DNA from: Corynebacterium jeikeium
GTDB lineage: Bacteria > Actinomycetota > Actinomycetes > Mycobacteriales > Mycobacteriaceae
Reading direction: 5' to 3'
Assembly: GCA_003955985.1 (NCBI GenBank)
Contig: CP033784.1
Coordinates: forward strand, 1,426,001-1,490,000
DNA: 64,000 bases
Shown here: in pieces, positions 54,899 through 63,394 of the stretch
How the letters are laid out: every line of letters starts with the position of its first letter
Numbering within the stretch: position 1 is the first letter of the stretch
Notes under the pieces: model-generated
Seen by the model: only the letters and a program-made list of their open reading frames with translations
Database searches by the model: none
What the model was told of the DNA's origin: nothing
Translations under genes and position numbers: made by a program

Positions 54899-54959
54899 CT
54901 TGCTCAATCCACCGGAATGGCTCCTGCATGTGGTAACAGGGGCCTGGTTGTCTTTCTGG

Positions 54960-56150
54960 GTGACTCCAAACAGACCCCGATGCCCTATATGCGCTGGGCA
55001 AATGAAGAAAAACGGCACCACAACCAAAGGGACAACCAGGTGGCGATGCAAAAACCCTGACTGCGGATGCTCAACAACACGACACCGCCCCGATCAGACC
55101 CACACCCGGGATTTCAAAGCGTTTCACACCTACGTCACCGGCACTGCTTCTTTAACCAAGGTGGCCGACACCTTGAATGTCTCCCGGCGCACACTCGACC
55201 GCCGGTTCACCTCATTGTGGCTTATCGATGTCCCTAACACCCCCGATCCCAACCGGGTCTACGACCAAATCTTCATCGACGGCACCTACACCGACGCTGG
55301 CTGCTTACTTGTGGCAGCCAGCCACGACCACGTCATCGCATGGCACTGGACACAACGCGAAACCGCCCACGCCTACACCCAACTACTCAAAAACATCGCC
55401 CCACCACTATGCGTTGTCCTCGACGGTGGCCAAGGCGCCTACTCAGCAATCAAAACCTGCTGGCCAACCACCCGCATCCAACGCTGCCTTGTCCATGCCC
55501 AACGCGTGGTCCGTCGCTACACCACCAGCCGTCCACGCACCGACGCAGGCAAAGCTATCTACGCCCTGGCGTTGAAACTGACCCGTATCACCACACTCGA
55601 CCAGGCACGGGAGTGGACGCTGCGCCTGCATGACTTCGGACAGGTATTCAAAGCATTCCTCAACGAAAAAACACCCCTCCCCAAAGAACGCCGCACCCTC
55701 AACAACCAGTGGGAATGGACCCACCTGCGAGTTCGCAAGGCATACAACTCACTGCTGCACCTATCGCGCAATAACTGGCTGTTTACCTACCTGCAGCCAC
55801 CACCAGAAGCACTCGAACCACAGCGCTGGGCATCAACAACCAACAGTCTGGAAGGCGGCGTCAACGCCCAGCTCAAACGCATCGCCGACGCGCATCGCGG
55901 CAGGTCCGGGGAGCGCCAACGCAAAATGCTCGAGTGGTACCTGCACTCGAAAACGCAGCTGCCTGACGACCCGCTAAAGATCGCCAGGCAGTGCAATTAC
56001 GGACAAGATCAACTCGCCAAAGTCAACGATCTTGTCCCAGAAGACCACAACAAAGCCGACCACGAAACAGGACGACCAGCCTTCTACGACAACGCTATCC
56101 CAACCGAATACCAACACAACATAGGAATCCGGAAAGGGCCCATGAGATAA
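54960..56150 (+). CDS. IS1249-family transposase
   Basis: 396 residues from the GTG at 54960. The N-terminal zinc ribbon CPICAGQMKKNGTTTKGTTRWRCKNPDC fits MULE/IS256-type transposases. Probable DDE residues lie in FIDGTYTDAG, VVLDGGQGAYSAIK and the Glu of TTNSLEGGVNAQLKR. The frame is open 41 codons further upstream to a TTG at 54837, but those bases include the terminator-like hairpin, so the later start is preferred. The gene appears intact. Confidence 0.85.
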   Translation: MTPNRPRCPICAGQMKKNGTTTKGTTRWRCKNPDCGCSTTRHRPDQTHTRDFKAFHTYVTGTASLTKVADTLNVSRRTLDRRFTSLWLIDVPNTPDPNRVYDQIFIDGTYTDAGCLLVAASHDHVIAWHWTQRETAHAYTQLLKNIAPPLCVVLDGGQGAYSAIKTCWPTTRIQRCLVHAQRVVRRYTTSRPRTDAGKAIYALALKLTRITTLDQAREWTLRLHDFGQVFKAFLNEKTPLPKERRTLNNQWEWTHLRVRKAYNSLLHLSRNNWLFTYLQPPPEALEPQRWASTTNSLEGGVNAQLKRIADAHRGRSGERQRKMLEWYLHSKTQLPDDPLKIARQCNYGQDQLAKVNDLVPEDHNKADHETGRPAFYDNAIPTEYQHNIGIRKGPMR

Positions 56151-56179
56151 AAAGGGCCCACCCGGCGACACACCGAGCG

Positions 56180-56203
56180 GACACACTTTTTGTCACTTAA
56201 CCC
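56180..56203. repeat. Right terminal inverted repeat of the IS
   Basis: 24 bp, exactly complementary to the left end. Confidence 0.9.
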
Positions 56204-56211
56204 TAAACAAA
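56204..56211. repeat. Right copy of the 8-bp target site duplication
   Basis: TAAACAAA, identical to 54790-54797. On the minus strand it is the TTTGTTTA part of the tRNA terminator T-tract. Confidence 0.9.
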
Positions 56212-56255
56212 AGCCGCCGCCTCCCGGAATCTTCCAGAAGACGGCGGCTATTTTT
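56212..56255. terminator. Bidirectional rho-independent terminator between rraA and tRNA-Pro
   Basis: AGCCGCCG (56212-56219) pairs with CGGCGGCT (56242-56249). ATTTTT follows on the plus strand and TTTTGTTTA follows on the minus strand, so it can end transcription from both directions. The IS inserted at its left foot. Confidence 0.85.
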
Positions 56256-56256
56256 G

Positions 56257-56330
56257 TCGGGCTGACCGGATTTGAACCGACGACCCCCTCACCCCCAGTG
56301 AGGTGCGCTACCAAACTGCGCTACAGCCCG
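56257..56330 (-). tRNA. tRNA-Pro (anticodon GGG)
   Basis: On the minus strand it runs CGGGCTGTAGCGCAG to CAGCCCG plus discriminator A, with a 7-bp acceptor stem. The anticodon loop is CTGGGGG between CCTCA and TGAGG, giving anticodon GGG, and the T-loop is GGTTCAAATCC. The CCA end is not encoded. Confidence 0.95.
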
Positions 56331-56416
56331 CGTGCACGAAAGTGCAACGAGCTATAGGTTACATCATTGGAGTTTGAAGGCGAAAATCGCCCCAGACCCC
56401 TGCCCTGCCTACCGCA

Positions 56417-57424
56417 TTACTGCAGGTAGATGGTCACAGGCGTGGATGTCTCCGCCATCTGTCCCTCCGGCGGATCAATCGAGGCAACCTTACCCATAAT
56501 CGCGGCCACAGAGTTGGTCGGATTGCCCTCGGCGTCGACGACAGTCACATTCTGGTAGCCGTTGGTACGCAATTCCACCTCAACCGATGCCGGGCTCTTG
56601 CCCACCACGCCCTGCGGGATGGTGCCCCAACCGCTGCTGCGCTCACCGGGGCCAGGGATAGCTGGCGGCGACTCGCGAAGTTGGTCGAGCTCCTGCTCAA
56701 GGCGCTCACGGGTGTCGTTAATCGTGCCCGACGGGTCCAAACGATCGGTTGGGCTTGTCGTGGTTTCTTCCGGCGAGGTTGTCGTCGGCGTCGGGCTTGA
56801 CGACGTCTCCTGCGTCGGCTCCGCAGTATTGTCGTTTTTGTCCTCGGTTCCGGAAGTAAAGGACAAGACCAGGGCTACCAGCGCGACTACGGCCACCATG
56901 GCGGCGATGGCCACAATGGCGACAGGCTTGCCCCAGCCCTTCTTAGAGTCATCATTGCCACTGTTGCCACGGTTATTACCGCGGTTGTTGCCGTTATTCA
57001 TGTCGCCGTAACCGCCTGCGCCGCCTGCGGAGTACTGCTGGGTTGCACCTGCCTGCTGGCCCGCCTGACCATAGCCGCGTTCTTCTTCAGAAAGCGGGGC
57101 CCAGTACTGGCCGCTACCCTGTGCGCCACTGCCTTGTGCACCGGCGGCACCAGCACCTGCACCGGCTCCGGCACCTCGCGAGTTCTCAAAACGTGTTTCA
57201 TCGCCACGCTGCAGGAATTGTGTCTCAGAGGAGTCGCCACCGAAGTATTCGGTCGGCTGCTCGCCCGCGAAGTCGGCATCTGGGTTGTATCCGCGGTATC
57301 CCTCGTCCCGCGGAATGTAGCGAGTCGCGGAGTCATCGCCGTATGCGCTTGAGGAATCGCGTCCGTAGCTGTTGTCTCGGCCATCGTGCTGAGAGCCGTC
57401 ACGGTTGTTGCCGCGCCTGACCAT
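56417..57424 (-). CDS. Membrane-anchored PASTA-domain protein
   Basis: 335 residues. The N-terminal ~160 residues are a disordered, charged and Gly/Gln-rich cytoplasmic region with repeated TEYFGG/TRYIPR-type motifs. One membrane helix follows at about 165-187, then a Thr/Pro/Glu-rich linker and one C-terminal PASTA domain (IPQGVVGKSPASVEVELRTNGYQNVTVVDAEG...). PASTA domains bind peptidoglycan fragments or beta-lactams. There is no kinase domain, so this is not PknB. Cell-wall sensing is inferred. Confidence 0.8.
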   Translation of the reverse strand: MVRRGNNRDGSQHDGRDNSYGRDSSSAYGDDSATRYIPRDEGYRGYNPDADFAGEQPTEYFGGDSSETQFLQRGDETRFENSRGAGAGAGAGAAGAQGSGAQGSGQYWAPLSEEERGYGQAGQQAGATQQYSAGGAGGYGDMNNGNNRGNNRGNSGNDDSKKGWGKPVAIVAIAAMVAVVALVALVLSFTSGTEDKNDNTAEPTQETSSSPTPTTTSPEETTTSPTDRLDPSGTINDTRERLEQELDQLRESPPAIPGPGERSSGWGTIPQGVVGKSPASVEVELRTNGYQNVTVVDAEGNPTNSVAAIMGKVASIDPPEGQMAETSTPVTIYLQ

Positions 57425-57547
57425 TGTCAGTTCTCCTTATCGCTAATTTACTGAAACTCTAAAATGCCAACGAAAAGCCCAAAATGCAATCGCCTAAATC
57501 ACATTTTGGGCTTTTCTCAGCTCGCCACGCGCAACTGGCGGAGCTTC

Positions 57548-59860
57548 CTAGCGGCGCTTCTTCTTCTCGCGGACACGCACCGCGATGCGCACCGGCGAGC
57601 CCTCAAAACCGAATTCTTCACGCAGCTTGCGCTCCAAGAAGCGACGGTAGCCGTGCTCCAGGAACCCGGTGGTGAACAGCACAATTACCGGCGGGCGCGA
57701 GGATGCCTGGGTGGCAAACAGCACGCGCGGCTGGCGGCCACCACGCAGCGGTGGCGGGTTCTGCTGCATGATCGCACGCAACCAAGTGTTCAGGCGACCA
57801 GTGGAGATACGCTTATCCCACGACTCCACGGCCTCCAGCATGGCCGGCTCCAGCTTCTGCACAGCGCGACCAGTCTTGGCGGAGATGTTCACCCGACGAG
57901 CCCACGGCACGTGTGCCAGCTGCTCTTCAATTTCGCGCTCGAGCAGATCGCGACGGTCCTCATCCATGAGGTCCCACTTGTTGTAGGCGACCACAAGTGC
58001 GCGGCCGGAGTCGAGAATCATGCGCAGCACGCGCTGGTCCTGCTCGGTAATCTGCTCGGAGGCATCGACCAGGAAAATCACGACCTCGGCGTTGTCAATC
58101 GTCGAACGGGTACGCAGCGAGGCGTAGAACTCGTGGCCCTTGGCGGTCTTGGTCTTCTTGCGGATACCAGCGGTATCCACAAAACGCCAGAGCGCCTCGT
58201 CCATCTGCACCAGGGAGTCCACCGGGTCAACCGTGGTACCGGCCACGTCGCTGACCACTGCGCGATCTTCACCGGAGAGCTTGTTCAGCAGCGAAGACTT
58301 GCCCACATTCGGCTTGCCCACCAGCGCCACACGACGCGGCCCGGTCGGCAGCGACTTCGCACGCGGCACCTCCGGGAAGGAGGACACCACTTCGTCCATC
58401 ACGTCGGCATTGCCACGACCGTGGAGGGCCGAGGTTGGGTGCGGCTCGCCGAGCCCGAGGGCCCAGAACTCCGCGACGTCGCCAAGCTGCGAATCCGACT
58501 CAAACTTGTTGGCAGCGAGAATAACTGGCTGCTCCGCGCGTTGCAGGCGACGGGCCATGACCTCTTCCGTAGCCGTGATGCCAACGGTGGTGTCGACAAC
58601 CATGACAATCACATCGGCGGTCTCCATGGCGGTCTCCGCCTGACGAGCAATCGCCGCATGCATACCCTTGGCATCCGGGTCCCAGCCGCCGGTGTCCTGC
58701 ACCCAGAAGCGACGTCCGCCCCATTCACCCAGGTAGGAGATGCGGTCGCGGGTCACGCCCGGGAAGTCTTCGACAACTGCTTCACGACGGCCAATGAACC
58801 TGTTAACCATGGTGGACTTACCAACATTCGGTCGTCCCACAATGGCCACGGTCGGAAGAGCTTCTTCCTCCTCGTCGCTCACGCCAAGCGCTGCGAAGGC
58901 GTTTTCCAGTTCTTCCCAGTCGGCATCGTCGTCGATCTGACCGGTTTCGGCGCGCTCGATGGCTTCGGAGATGATCGTCTCGTGGTCGGCGATTGTGCGG
59001 TCGATGAACTCGTCTGCGCTGGTGTGGCTGCCTGCGGTGCCCGGCGCGTTTTCGCTCTCCACGTTTGCGACCAGGTGTCCGGCGGTATCGTCTTCGGAAT
59101 CGTCGTAAGAGCCCTCGTAAGATTCCTCGAACTCCTCGTTGTCGACATCGTCCCAGTCCATGGTGGACCCCGGGTAGCCGGCCTCAACGACATCGAGGAC
59201 GTTTTCCACGACCTCTTCAATGTCCATCTCAGAGGTGTCCAGAATGAACGCATCCTCGGCTGGCTTCAGCGGAGAGGTCGCACGGTTGCTGTCGAGTTCG
59301 TCGCGGCGGATGACGTCGGCAAGCACGGTGTCGAAGTCAGCCTCACGACCAGCAGCGATGTCCTGGTCGTAGCGGCGGCGAGCGCGGACCTCTGCGGATG
59401 CGGTCATGAAGATTTTCGCCGGAACGTCCGGGAGAACGACCGTGCCGATGTCGCGGCCTTCCACCACACAACGCACCGCCGATGCGGCCAGCGAGCGCTG
59501 GAGTGCGACCAGGTTGGTGCGCACGGCTGGAATCGCCGAGACCGCCGACACGTTGCGGGTGACCTCCGGGCCGCGAATCTCGCCGGAAACATCCTCGCCG
59601 TCGAGGAGGACGGCGGTGGAGTTCGGGTCATCGGAGACTTCCAGCGGCAGGGCGGCCGTCGCCTTGGCCACGGCTTCCTCGTCGGTCGGGTCGATGCCCT
59701 GGCGCAGCACCCACAGGGTGGCAACGCGGTACATAGCGCCGGTGTCCAGGTACTTTGCACCCAGCTCGGTTGCGACCATCCGAGAGACGGTCGACTTTCC
59801 GGTGCCGGAGGGGCCATCGATGGCAACCAACAGCATGTCGTCAGTGTTCTGCTCGCTCAT
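57548..59860 (-). CDS. cmk-der: Cytidylate kinase-GTPase Der fusion
   Basis: 770 residues. Residues ~8-230 are cytidylate kinase ([30 protein letters not shown]). An acidic linker of ~100 residues ([24 protein letters not shown]) follows. The tandem GTPase Der (EngA) comes next: [21 protein letters not shown], then [13 protein letters not shown], a second G domain with NKWDLMD, and a basic KH-like C-terminus. The first G domain has NKFES where NKxD is usual. ATG at 59860 follows GAAGGAG; an ATG 51 bp upstream lacks a site. The separate genes are adjacent in mycobacteria. Confidence 0.93.
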   Translation of the reverse strand: MSEQNTDDMLLVAIDGPSGTGKSTVSRMVATELGAKYLDTGAMYRVATLWVLRQGIDPTDEEAVAKATAALPLEVSDDPNSTAVLLDGEDVSGEIRGPEVTRNVSAVSAIPAVRTNLVALQRSLAASAVRCVVEGRDIGTVVLPDVPAKIFMTASAEVRARRRYDQDIAAGREADFDTVLADVIRRDELDSNRATSPLKPAEDAFILDTSEMDIEEVVENVLDVVEAGYPGSTMDWDDVDNEEFEESYEGSYDDSEDDTAGHLVANVESENAPGTAGSHTSADEFIDRTIADHETIISEAIERAETGQIDDDADWEELENAFAALGVSDEEEEALPTVAIVGRPNVGKSTMVNRFIGRREAVVEDFPGVTRDRISYLGEWGGRRFWVQDTGGWDPDAKGMHAAIARQAETAMETADVIVMVVDTTVGITATEEVMARRLQRAEQPVILAANKFESDSQLGDVAEFWALGLGEPHPTSALHGRGNADVMDEVVSSFPEVPRAKSLPTGPRRVALVGKPNVGKSSLLNKLSGEDRAVVSDVAGTTVDPVDSLVQMDEALWRFVDTAGIRKKTKTAKGHEFYASLRTRSTIDNAEVVIFLVDASEQITEQDQRVLRMILDSGRALVVAYNKWDLMDEDRRDLLEREIEEQLAHVPWARRVNISAKTGRAVQKLEPAMLEAVESWDKRISTGRLNTWLRAIMQQNPPPLRGGRQPRVLFATQASSRPPVIVLFTTGFLEHGYRRFLERKLREEFGFEGSPVRIAVRVREKKKRR

Positions 59861-59911
59861 GTGGGCTCCTTCAGCGCCTTGGTTTTCTTCGTTCTTTTTC
59901 ACTAGTGCCAT

Positions 59912-60886
59912 TTACAGCCCCACCGCGTTGTAGAGGGAGGTCAGCTCAGCGCGGTTGAGTGCGCGGAGAGCGCCCGGGGTCTGCTCGCCCAGCTGGACAG
60001 TGTGAATCTTAGTGCGCACCAGGCGCTCGACTGGGTAGCCCGCGGTCTTGAGCATCCGGCGGACGATGTGCTTGCGGCCCTCGTGCAGCTCGATGCGGAC
60101 GATAGAGCGGCCCTGCCAAACGTCGATGATCTGCGCCATGTCCGCCTTGGCGATGCCATCATCGAGCTCGATGCCCTTTTCCAGCTCACGCATGACCTTG
60201 GGGTCGACCTCGCCGACAACGGTGGCCATGTATGTCTTGGTGACCTCGTAGCTCGGGTGCATCAGACGGTTGGCCAGCTCACCATCGTTGGTGAGCAGCA
60301 GCAGCCCCTCGGTGGGCGCATCCAGGCGACCCACGTGGAAGAGTCGCTGACCAGCGCTGATCTTCTCACCGATGATGTCGCCCACACACGGGCGGCCCAT
60401 GTCATCGTGCATGGTCGACTGCACACCACGCGGCTTGTTCAGGACGAAGTACTGCATGTCCTCATTGACGATGACACGGGAACCATCAACGCGAATCACA
60501 GACGTGTTCGGGTCCACCCGCACGCCCTGTCGCGTCACGATTTTGCCGTCAACCTCGACGCGGCCTTCGTCGATAAGCTTTTCCGCCATACGACGCGACG
60601 CCACGCCTGCCTGCGCGAGCACCTTCTGCAAGCGCACGCCCTCGCCTGCCTGGCTGTGAGCGCGCTTGCCCGAACTACGACGGTCGGAGTCCACGTGCTG
60701 GTGGCGCGCCGGGCGGGCGTTGGATACGTAGATGTCCTTCGCGTGGACGTTGGAGGTCTCCATCTTCGCGCCGCTGTCACGGCGACTGCGATTGCGCTGG
60801 GCGTTAGTGGAGCCATGTGCGCGGTTGGAGTGATTGTTACGGTTCTTGTGTGCCGGTGTGCCTTCTCGGCGAGCGGGTTTAGCCAC
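59912..60886 (-). CDS. rluB: RsuA-family 23S rRNA pseudouridine synthase RluB
   Basis: 324 residues. A basic, low-complexity N-terminal tail (~80 residues, Asn/Arg/His-rich) is followed by an S4 domain (RLQKVLAQAGVASRRMAEKLIDEGRVEVDG) and the catalytic domain with the Asp in VGRLDAPTEGLLLLTNDGELA. It modifies a uridine in 23S rRNA. Start is GTG at 60886. Its stop abuts the ATG-containing sequence upstream of cmk-der, so the two genes are probably one transcript. Confidence 0.92.
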   Translation of the reverse strand: MAKPARREGTPAHKNRNNHSNRAHGSTNAQRNRSRRDSGAKMETSNVHAKDIYVSNARPARHQHVDSDRRSSGKRAHSQAGEGVRLQKVLAQAGVASRRMAEKLIDEGRVEVDGKIVTRQGVRVDPNTSVIRVDGSRVIVNEDMQYFVLNKPRGVQSTMHDDMGRPCVGDIIGEKISAGQRLFHVGRLDAPTEGLLLLTNDGELANRLMHPSYEVTKTYMATVVGEVDPKVMRELEKGIELDDGIAKADMAQIIDVWQGRSIVRIELHEGRKHIVRRMLKTAGYPVERLVRTKIHTVQLGEQTPGALRALNRAELTSLYNAVGL

Positions 60887-61110
60887 TTGACCTACATCCT
60901 TTTCAAGCGTTGGAGATTGTTCTGTTTGTTAGAACTTCAGCGCCAGGCGACGCTGTTCTCTCCCCCGTGGGCCCAAAATGGCCGGTGGAAGCAGGTTAAT
61001 AAAGAGAATTACAGAGAAAGCCTCGCGCCTTGTCGTCTAGTCACCTTAGCACGTTTCTCGCAAAACACCAGCTTAACGACGTCCTGCGCGGCCTCCACCT
61101 ACAGCGCCTT

Positions 61111-61800
61111 TTACAGCGTTGCGGCCCACTCTCGCACGCCCGGCAGCCACTGCGTAGCTTTCGCCACAAACTCCTGCCGGTCCAGCGCGCCAGCTCCCGC
61201 CTGCACCGACCCCAGCAGCGGCACCCCGGTGATGCGCGGCAGTTCCTCCAGGTTCGTCTCAATGATCGGGTCGACCTCCGCCGGCAACGAACCGCCCACC
61301 AGCGCCGTGACATTGACCCCACGGCCCCGCGCCACCTCGACGGTGAGCTCCGCCTCGTTCAGGCACCCCAGGTCCAACCGCGTCACGACCACCATCTGAC
61401 TACCCGGCAACAACCCCGCCAGCTCCGGCAGCGCCCAGTCCTCGCCGAGTCGCACCAGCAAGCCGCCCGCGCCCTCCACGAGGACAACGCGGTTCGGCCC
61501 GTCGATAAGCTTGATCTTCTCCGCGATCTCCGTGGCGTTCGGCAGGCGCATTCCCGCGCGCTGCGCCGCCGCCACCGGCGCCATCGGCTCGGGGTAACGC
61601 TCGAAGCCATGCAGGTTGTCAATCCCCGTCAGCTCCGCGACAGTGTCCAAATCACCGCCATTTGGGCCCGGAAAACCGGTCTGAATTGGCTTGACGACGT
61701 GCACCTCCTTTCCCTCCTCGCGAAGTGCCGCCGCCAGGGCTGCCGTGCCGATGGTCTTTCCAATATCGGTACCGGTGCCGGTGACAAGGACGATGCTCAT
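61111..61800 (-). CDS. bioD: Dethiobiotin synthetase BioD
   Basis: 229 residues. ATP-dependent closure of the ureido ring of dethiobiotin. The N-terminal P-loop is VTGTGTDIGKTIGTAAL, followed by VKPIQTGFPG and the GPNRVVLVEGAGGLLVR block. It lies 27 bp after bioA. The 224-bp gap to rluB holds no gene I can support. Confidence 0.94.
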   Translation of the reverse strand: MSIVLVTGTGTDIGKTIGTAALAAALREEGKEVHVVKPIQTGFPGPNGGDLDTVAELTGIDNLHGFERYPEPMAPVAAAQRAGMRLPNATEIAEKIKLIDGPNRVVLVEGAGGLLVRLGEDWALPELAGLLPGSQMVVVTRLDLGCLNEAELTVEVARGRGVNVTALVGGSLPAEVDPIIETNLEELPRITGVPLLGSVQAGAGALDRQEFVAKATQWLPGVREWAATL

Positions 61801-61827
61801 GGTGGGTGGTGCTCCTTTTTGGTTGCG

Positions 61828-63198
61828 CTACTTGCGTTCTTCCTCGGCGGCGACGATGGCGGCGATGGCCTCGCAGATACGGTCGACCTCGTCATTGGTG
61901 CTGATGTACGGCGGCATGGTGTACACCAATTTGCCGAATGGCCGCAGCCACACCCCGGCATCGACAGCCGCTGCAGTGGCCAGACCCATGTCCACGGGGC
62001 GCTGCATCTCCACGACCCCGATTGCGCCAAGAACCCGCACATCGGCCACGGCATCGCTGCTGGCTAGGGGCTGGAGCTGGTTGCGGAGTCGGGACTCGAT
62101 GCGCGGGACATCCTCACGCCACTGCCCCTCTGCAATCAGGTCGAGCTGCGCGCAGGCCACGGCACAGGCCAACGGGTTGCCCATGAAGGTCGGGCCGTGC
62201 ATGATGCCTCCGCCTGCGCCACTGGAAATGTTGCGAGCCACGTCGGCGGTGGCGAGGGTGGCTGCGAAGCTCATAAAGCCGCCGGTCAGCGCCTTGCCGA
62301 CACACATAATATCCGGCACAATCCCGGCCGCCTGCGTCGTGAACAGGTCGCCAGCTCGGCCGAAGCCGGTGGCGATCTCATCCGCAATAAGGAGAATGCC
62401 GTGCTTGTCACACAGCTTCCGGAGCCCCACAAGCAGCTCGTGGTCATGGAACCGCATGCCACCAGCGCCTTGGACTACCGGCTCAATGATGATGCCGGCG
62501 ACGGAGTCGTCGATAAGCGAATCGAAGTGCGCGAGATAGCGTGCGCGTTCCTCTTCGGTTGCGCCGCGGGCGGGCGGTTTGTCGGCGAAGACCTGCGGAG
62601 TCCACTGCCCCGTCCACAGCGAATGCATGCCGCCCTGGGGGTCGCAGACAGTCATGGGTGCGCGAGTGTCGCCGTGATAGCCGCCGCGCCACGTGGCCAG
62701 TCGGGTGCGCTCGGGATGGCCTTTGGCCTGCTGATACTGCAACGCCATTTTGATCGCCACCTCGACGGAGACCGAACCCGAGTCGGAGTAAAAAATGGCA
62801 TCGAAGCCGGGGCCTGCGAGCTTTAGGAGCTTCTCCGCCAGTTCGATGGCCGGACGGTGTGTGAGTCCGCCGAACATGACATGCGACATCGTGGTGGCCT
62901 GCTTCTTCGCGGCTGCGACCAGCTTCGGGTGCGAGTGGCCGTGACAGGCGGCCCACCAGCTGCTCATGCCGTCGATGAGGGTGCGGCCGTCGGCGAGGTG
63001 GAGGTTGACGCCCTCGGCGGACTCGACCAGCTTGGGCGCAACCGGCGACGGGATGGGGCCGTATGGGTGCCAGATGTGGTCGGCATCGAATTGGGCGAGG
63101 TTGGCGATGGCTGGCTGGGTGTGTGGTTGGGTGGGTGGTTGGGCGGGTGGTTGGGAGTGCTGCGGGGTGTGCGGCTGGGCGGTTTCCGAGGCTGTCAT
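61828..63198 (-). CDS. bioA: Adenosylmethionine-8-amino-7-oxononanoate aminotransferase BioA
   Basis: 456 residues. A PLP class III aminotransferase: HIWHPYGP near 43, DGMSSWWAACHGHSHP near 77, IADEIATGFGRAGDLF near 280 with the PLP-contacting Asp, and the catalytic Lys in CVGKALTGGFMSFAATLATADVA. It makes 7,8-diaminopelargonate for biotin. ATG at 63198 follows a TATTAT -10; residues 1-~35 are a His/Pro/Gln-rich low-complexity segment before the fold. A BioQ-like operator lies upstream. Confidence 0.94.
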   Translation of the reverse strand: MTASETAQPHTPQHSQPPAQPPTQPHTQPAIANLAQFDADHIWHPYGPIPSPVAPKLVESAEGVNLHLADGRTLIDGMSSWWAACHGHSHPKLVAAAKKQATTMSHVMFGGLTHRPAIELAEKLLKLAGPGFDAIFYSDSGSVSVEVAIKMALQYQQAKGHPERTRLATWRGGYHGDTRAPMTVCDPQGGMHSLWTGQWTPQVFADKPPARGATEEERARYLAHFDSLIDDSVAGIIIEPVVQGAGGMRFHDHELLVGLRKLCDKHGILLIADEIATGFGRAGDLFTTQAAGIVPDIMCVGKALTGGFMSFAATLATADVARNISSGAGGGIMHGPTFMGNPLACAVACAQLDLIAEGQWREDVPRIESRLRNQLQPLASSDAVADVRVLGAIGVVEMQRPVDMGLATAAAVDAGVWLRPFGKLVYTMPPYISTNDEVDRICEAIAAIVAAEEERK

Positions 63199-63208
63199 GA
63201 TACTCAGC

Positions 63209-63214
63209 ATAATA
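63209..63214 (-). promoter_or_regulatory. -10 element of the bioA promoter
   Basis: TATTAT (minus strand) with GTTCAA as -35 at a 17-bp spacing. The start codon lies 10 nt downstream. Confidence 0.55.
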
Positions 63215-63232
63215 CCTGTACAGCACCGGACT

Positions 63233-63245
63233 TGAACGCCGTTCG
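63233..63245. promoter_or_regulatory. Putative BioQ operator over the bioA -35
   Basis: TGAAC-GCC-GTTCG resembles the 13-bp palindrome TGAAC-N3-GTTAC reported for the biotin repressor BioQ in C. glutamicum. It overlaps the bioA -35, a position suited to repression. Confidence 0.6.
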
Positions 63246-63394
63246 GGGTTGGTGGTGGAGCTTCTCGCAAGGATTACAGACAGTCGCAGCGACTTTACGA
63301 CACCCATGTCACCTCGTGGCAGCTGCGGAGGTGGCATGAGGTGACACCTGTGTCGTGAAGTGGGGTTTTGGGGTGGGCCCGATGAGCCAGCCAG

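Larger units (their letters stand above)
54798..56203. mobile_element. Complete IS1249-like insertion sequence (IS256-type), 1406 bp
   Basis: Both ends carry perfect 24-bp inverted repeats beginning GGGTTAAGTGACAAAAAG (54798-54821 and the complement at 56180-56203). An 8-bp duplication TAAACAAA flanks them. One intact transposase fills the element. Perfect repeats and duplication indicate a recent insertion that has not decayed. The insertion point is the T-tract of the terminator that lies next to tRNA-Pro. Confidence 0.93.

Noticed and set aside
54837..54959. 41-codon upstream extension of the transposase
   Set aside because: These bases contain the terminator-like hairpin, so they are unlikely to be coding.
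57464..59905. 813-codon open frame antisense to cmk-der
   Set aside because: It mirrors the GC-rich coding frame of a well-supported gene and shows no recognisable domain.
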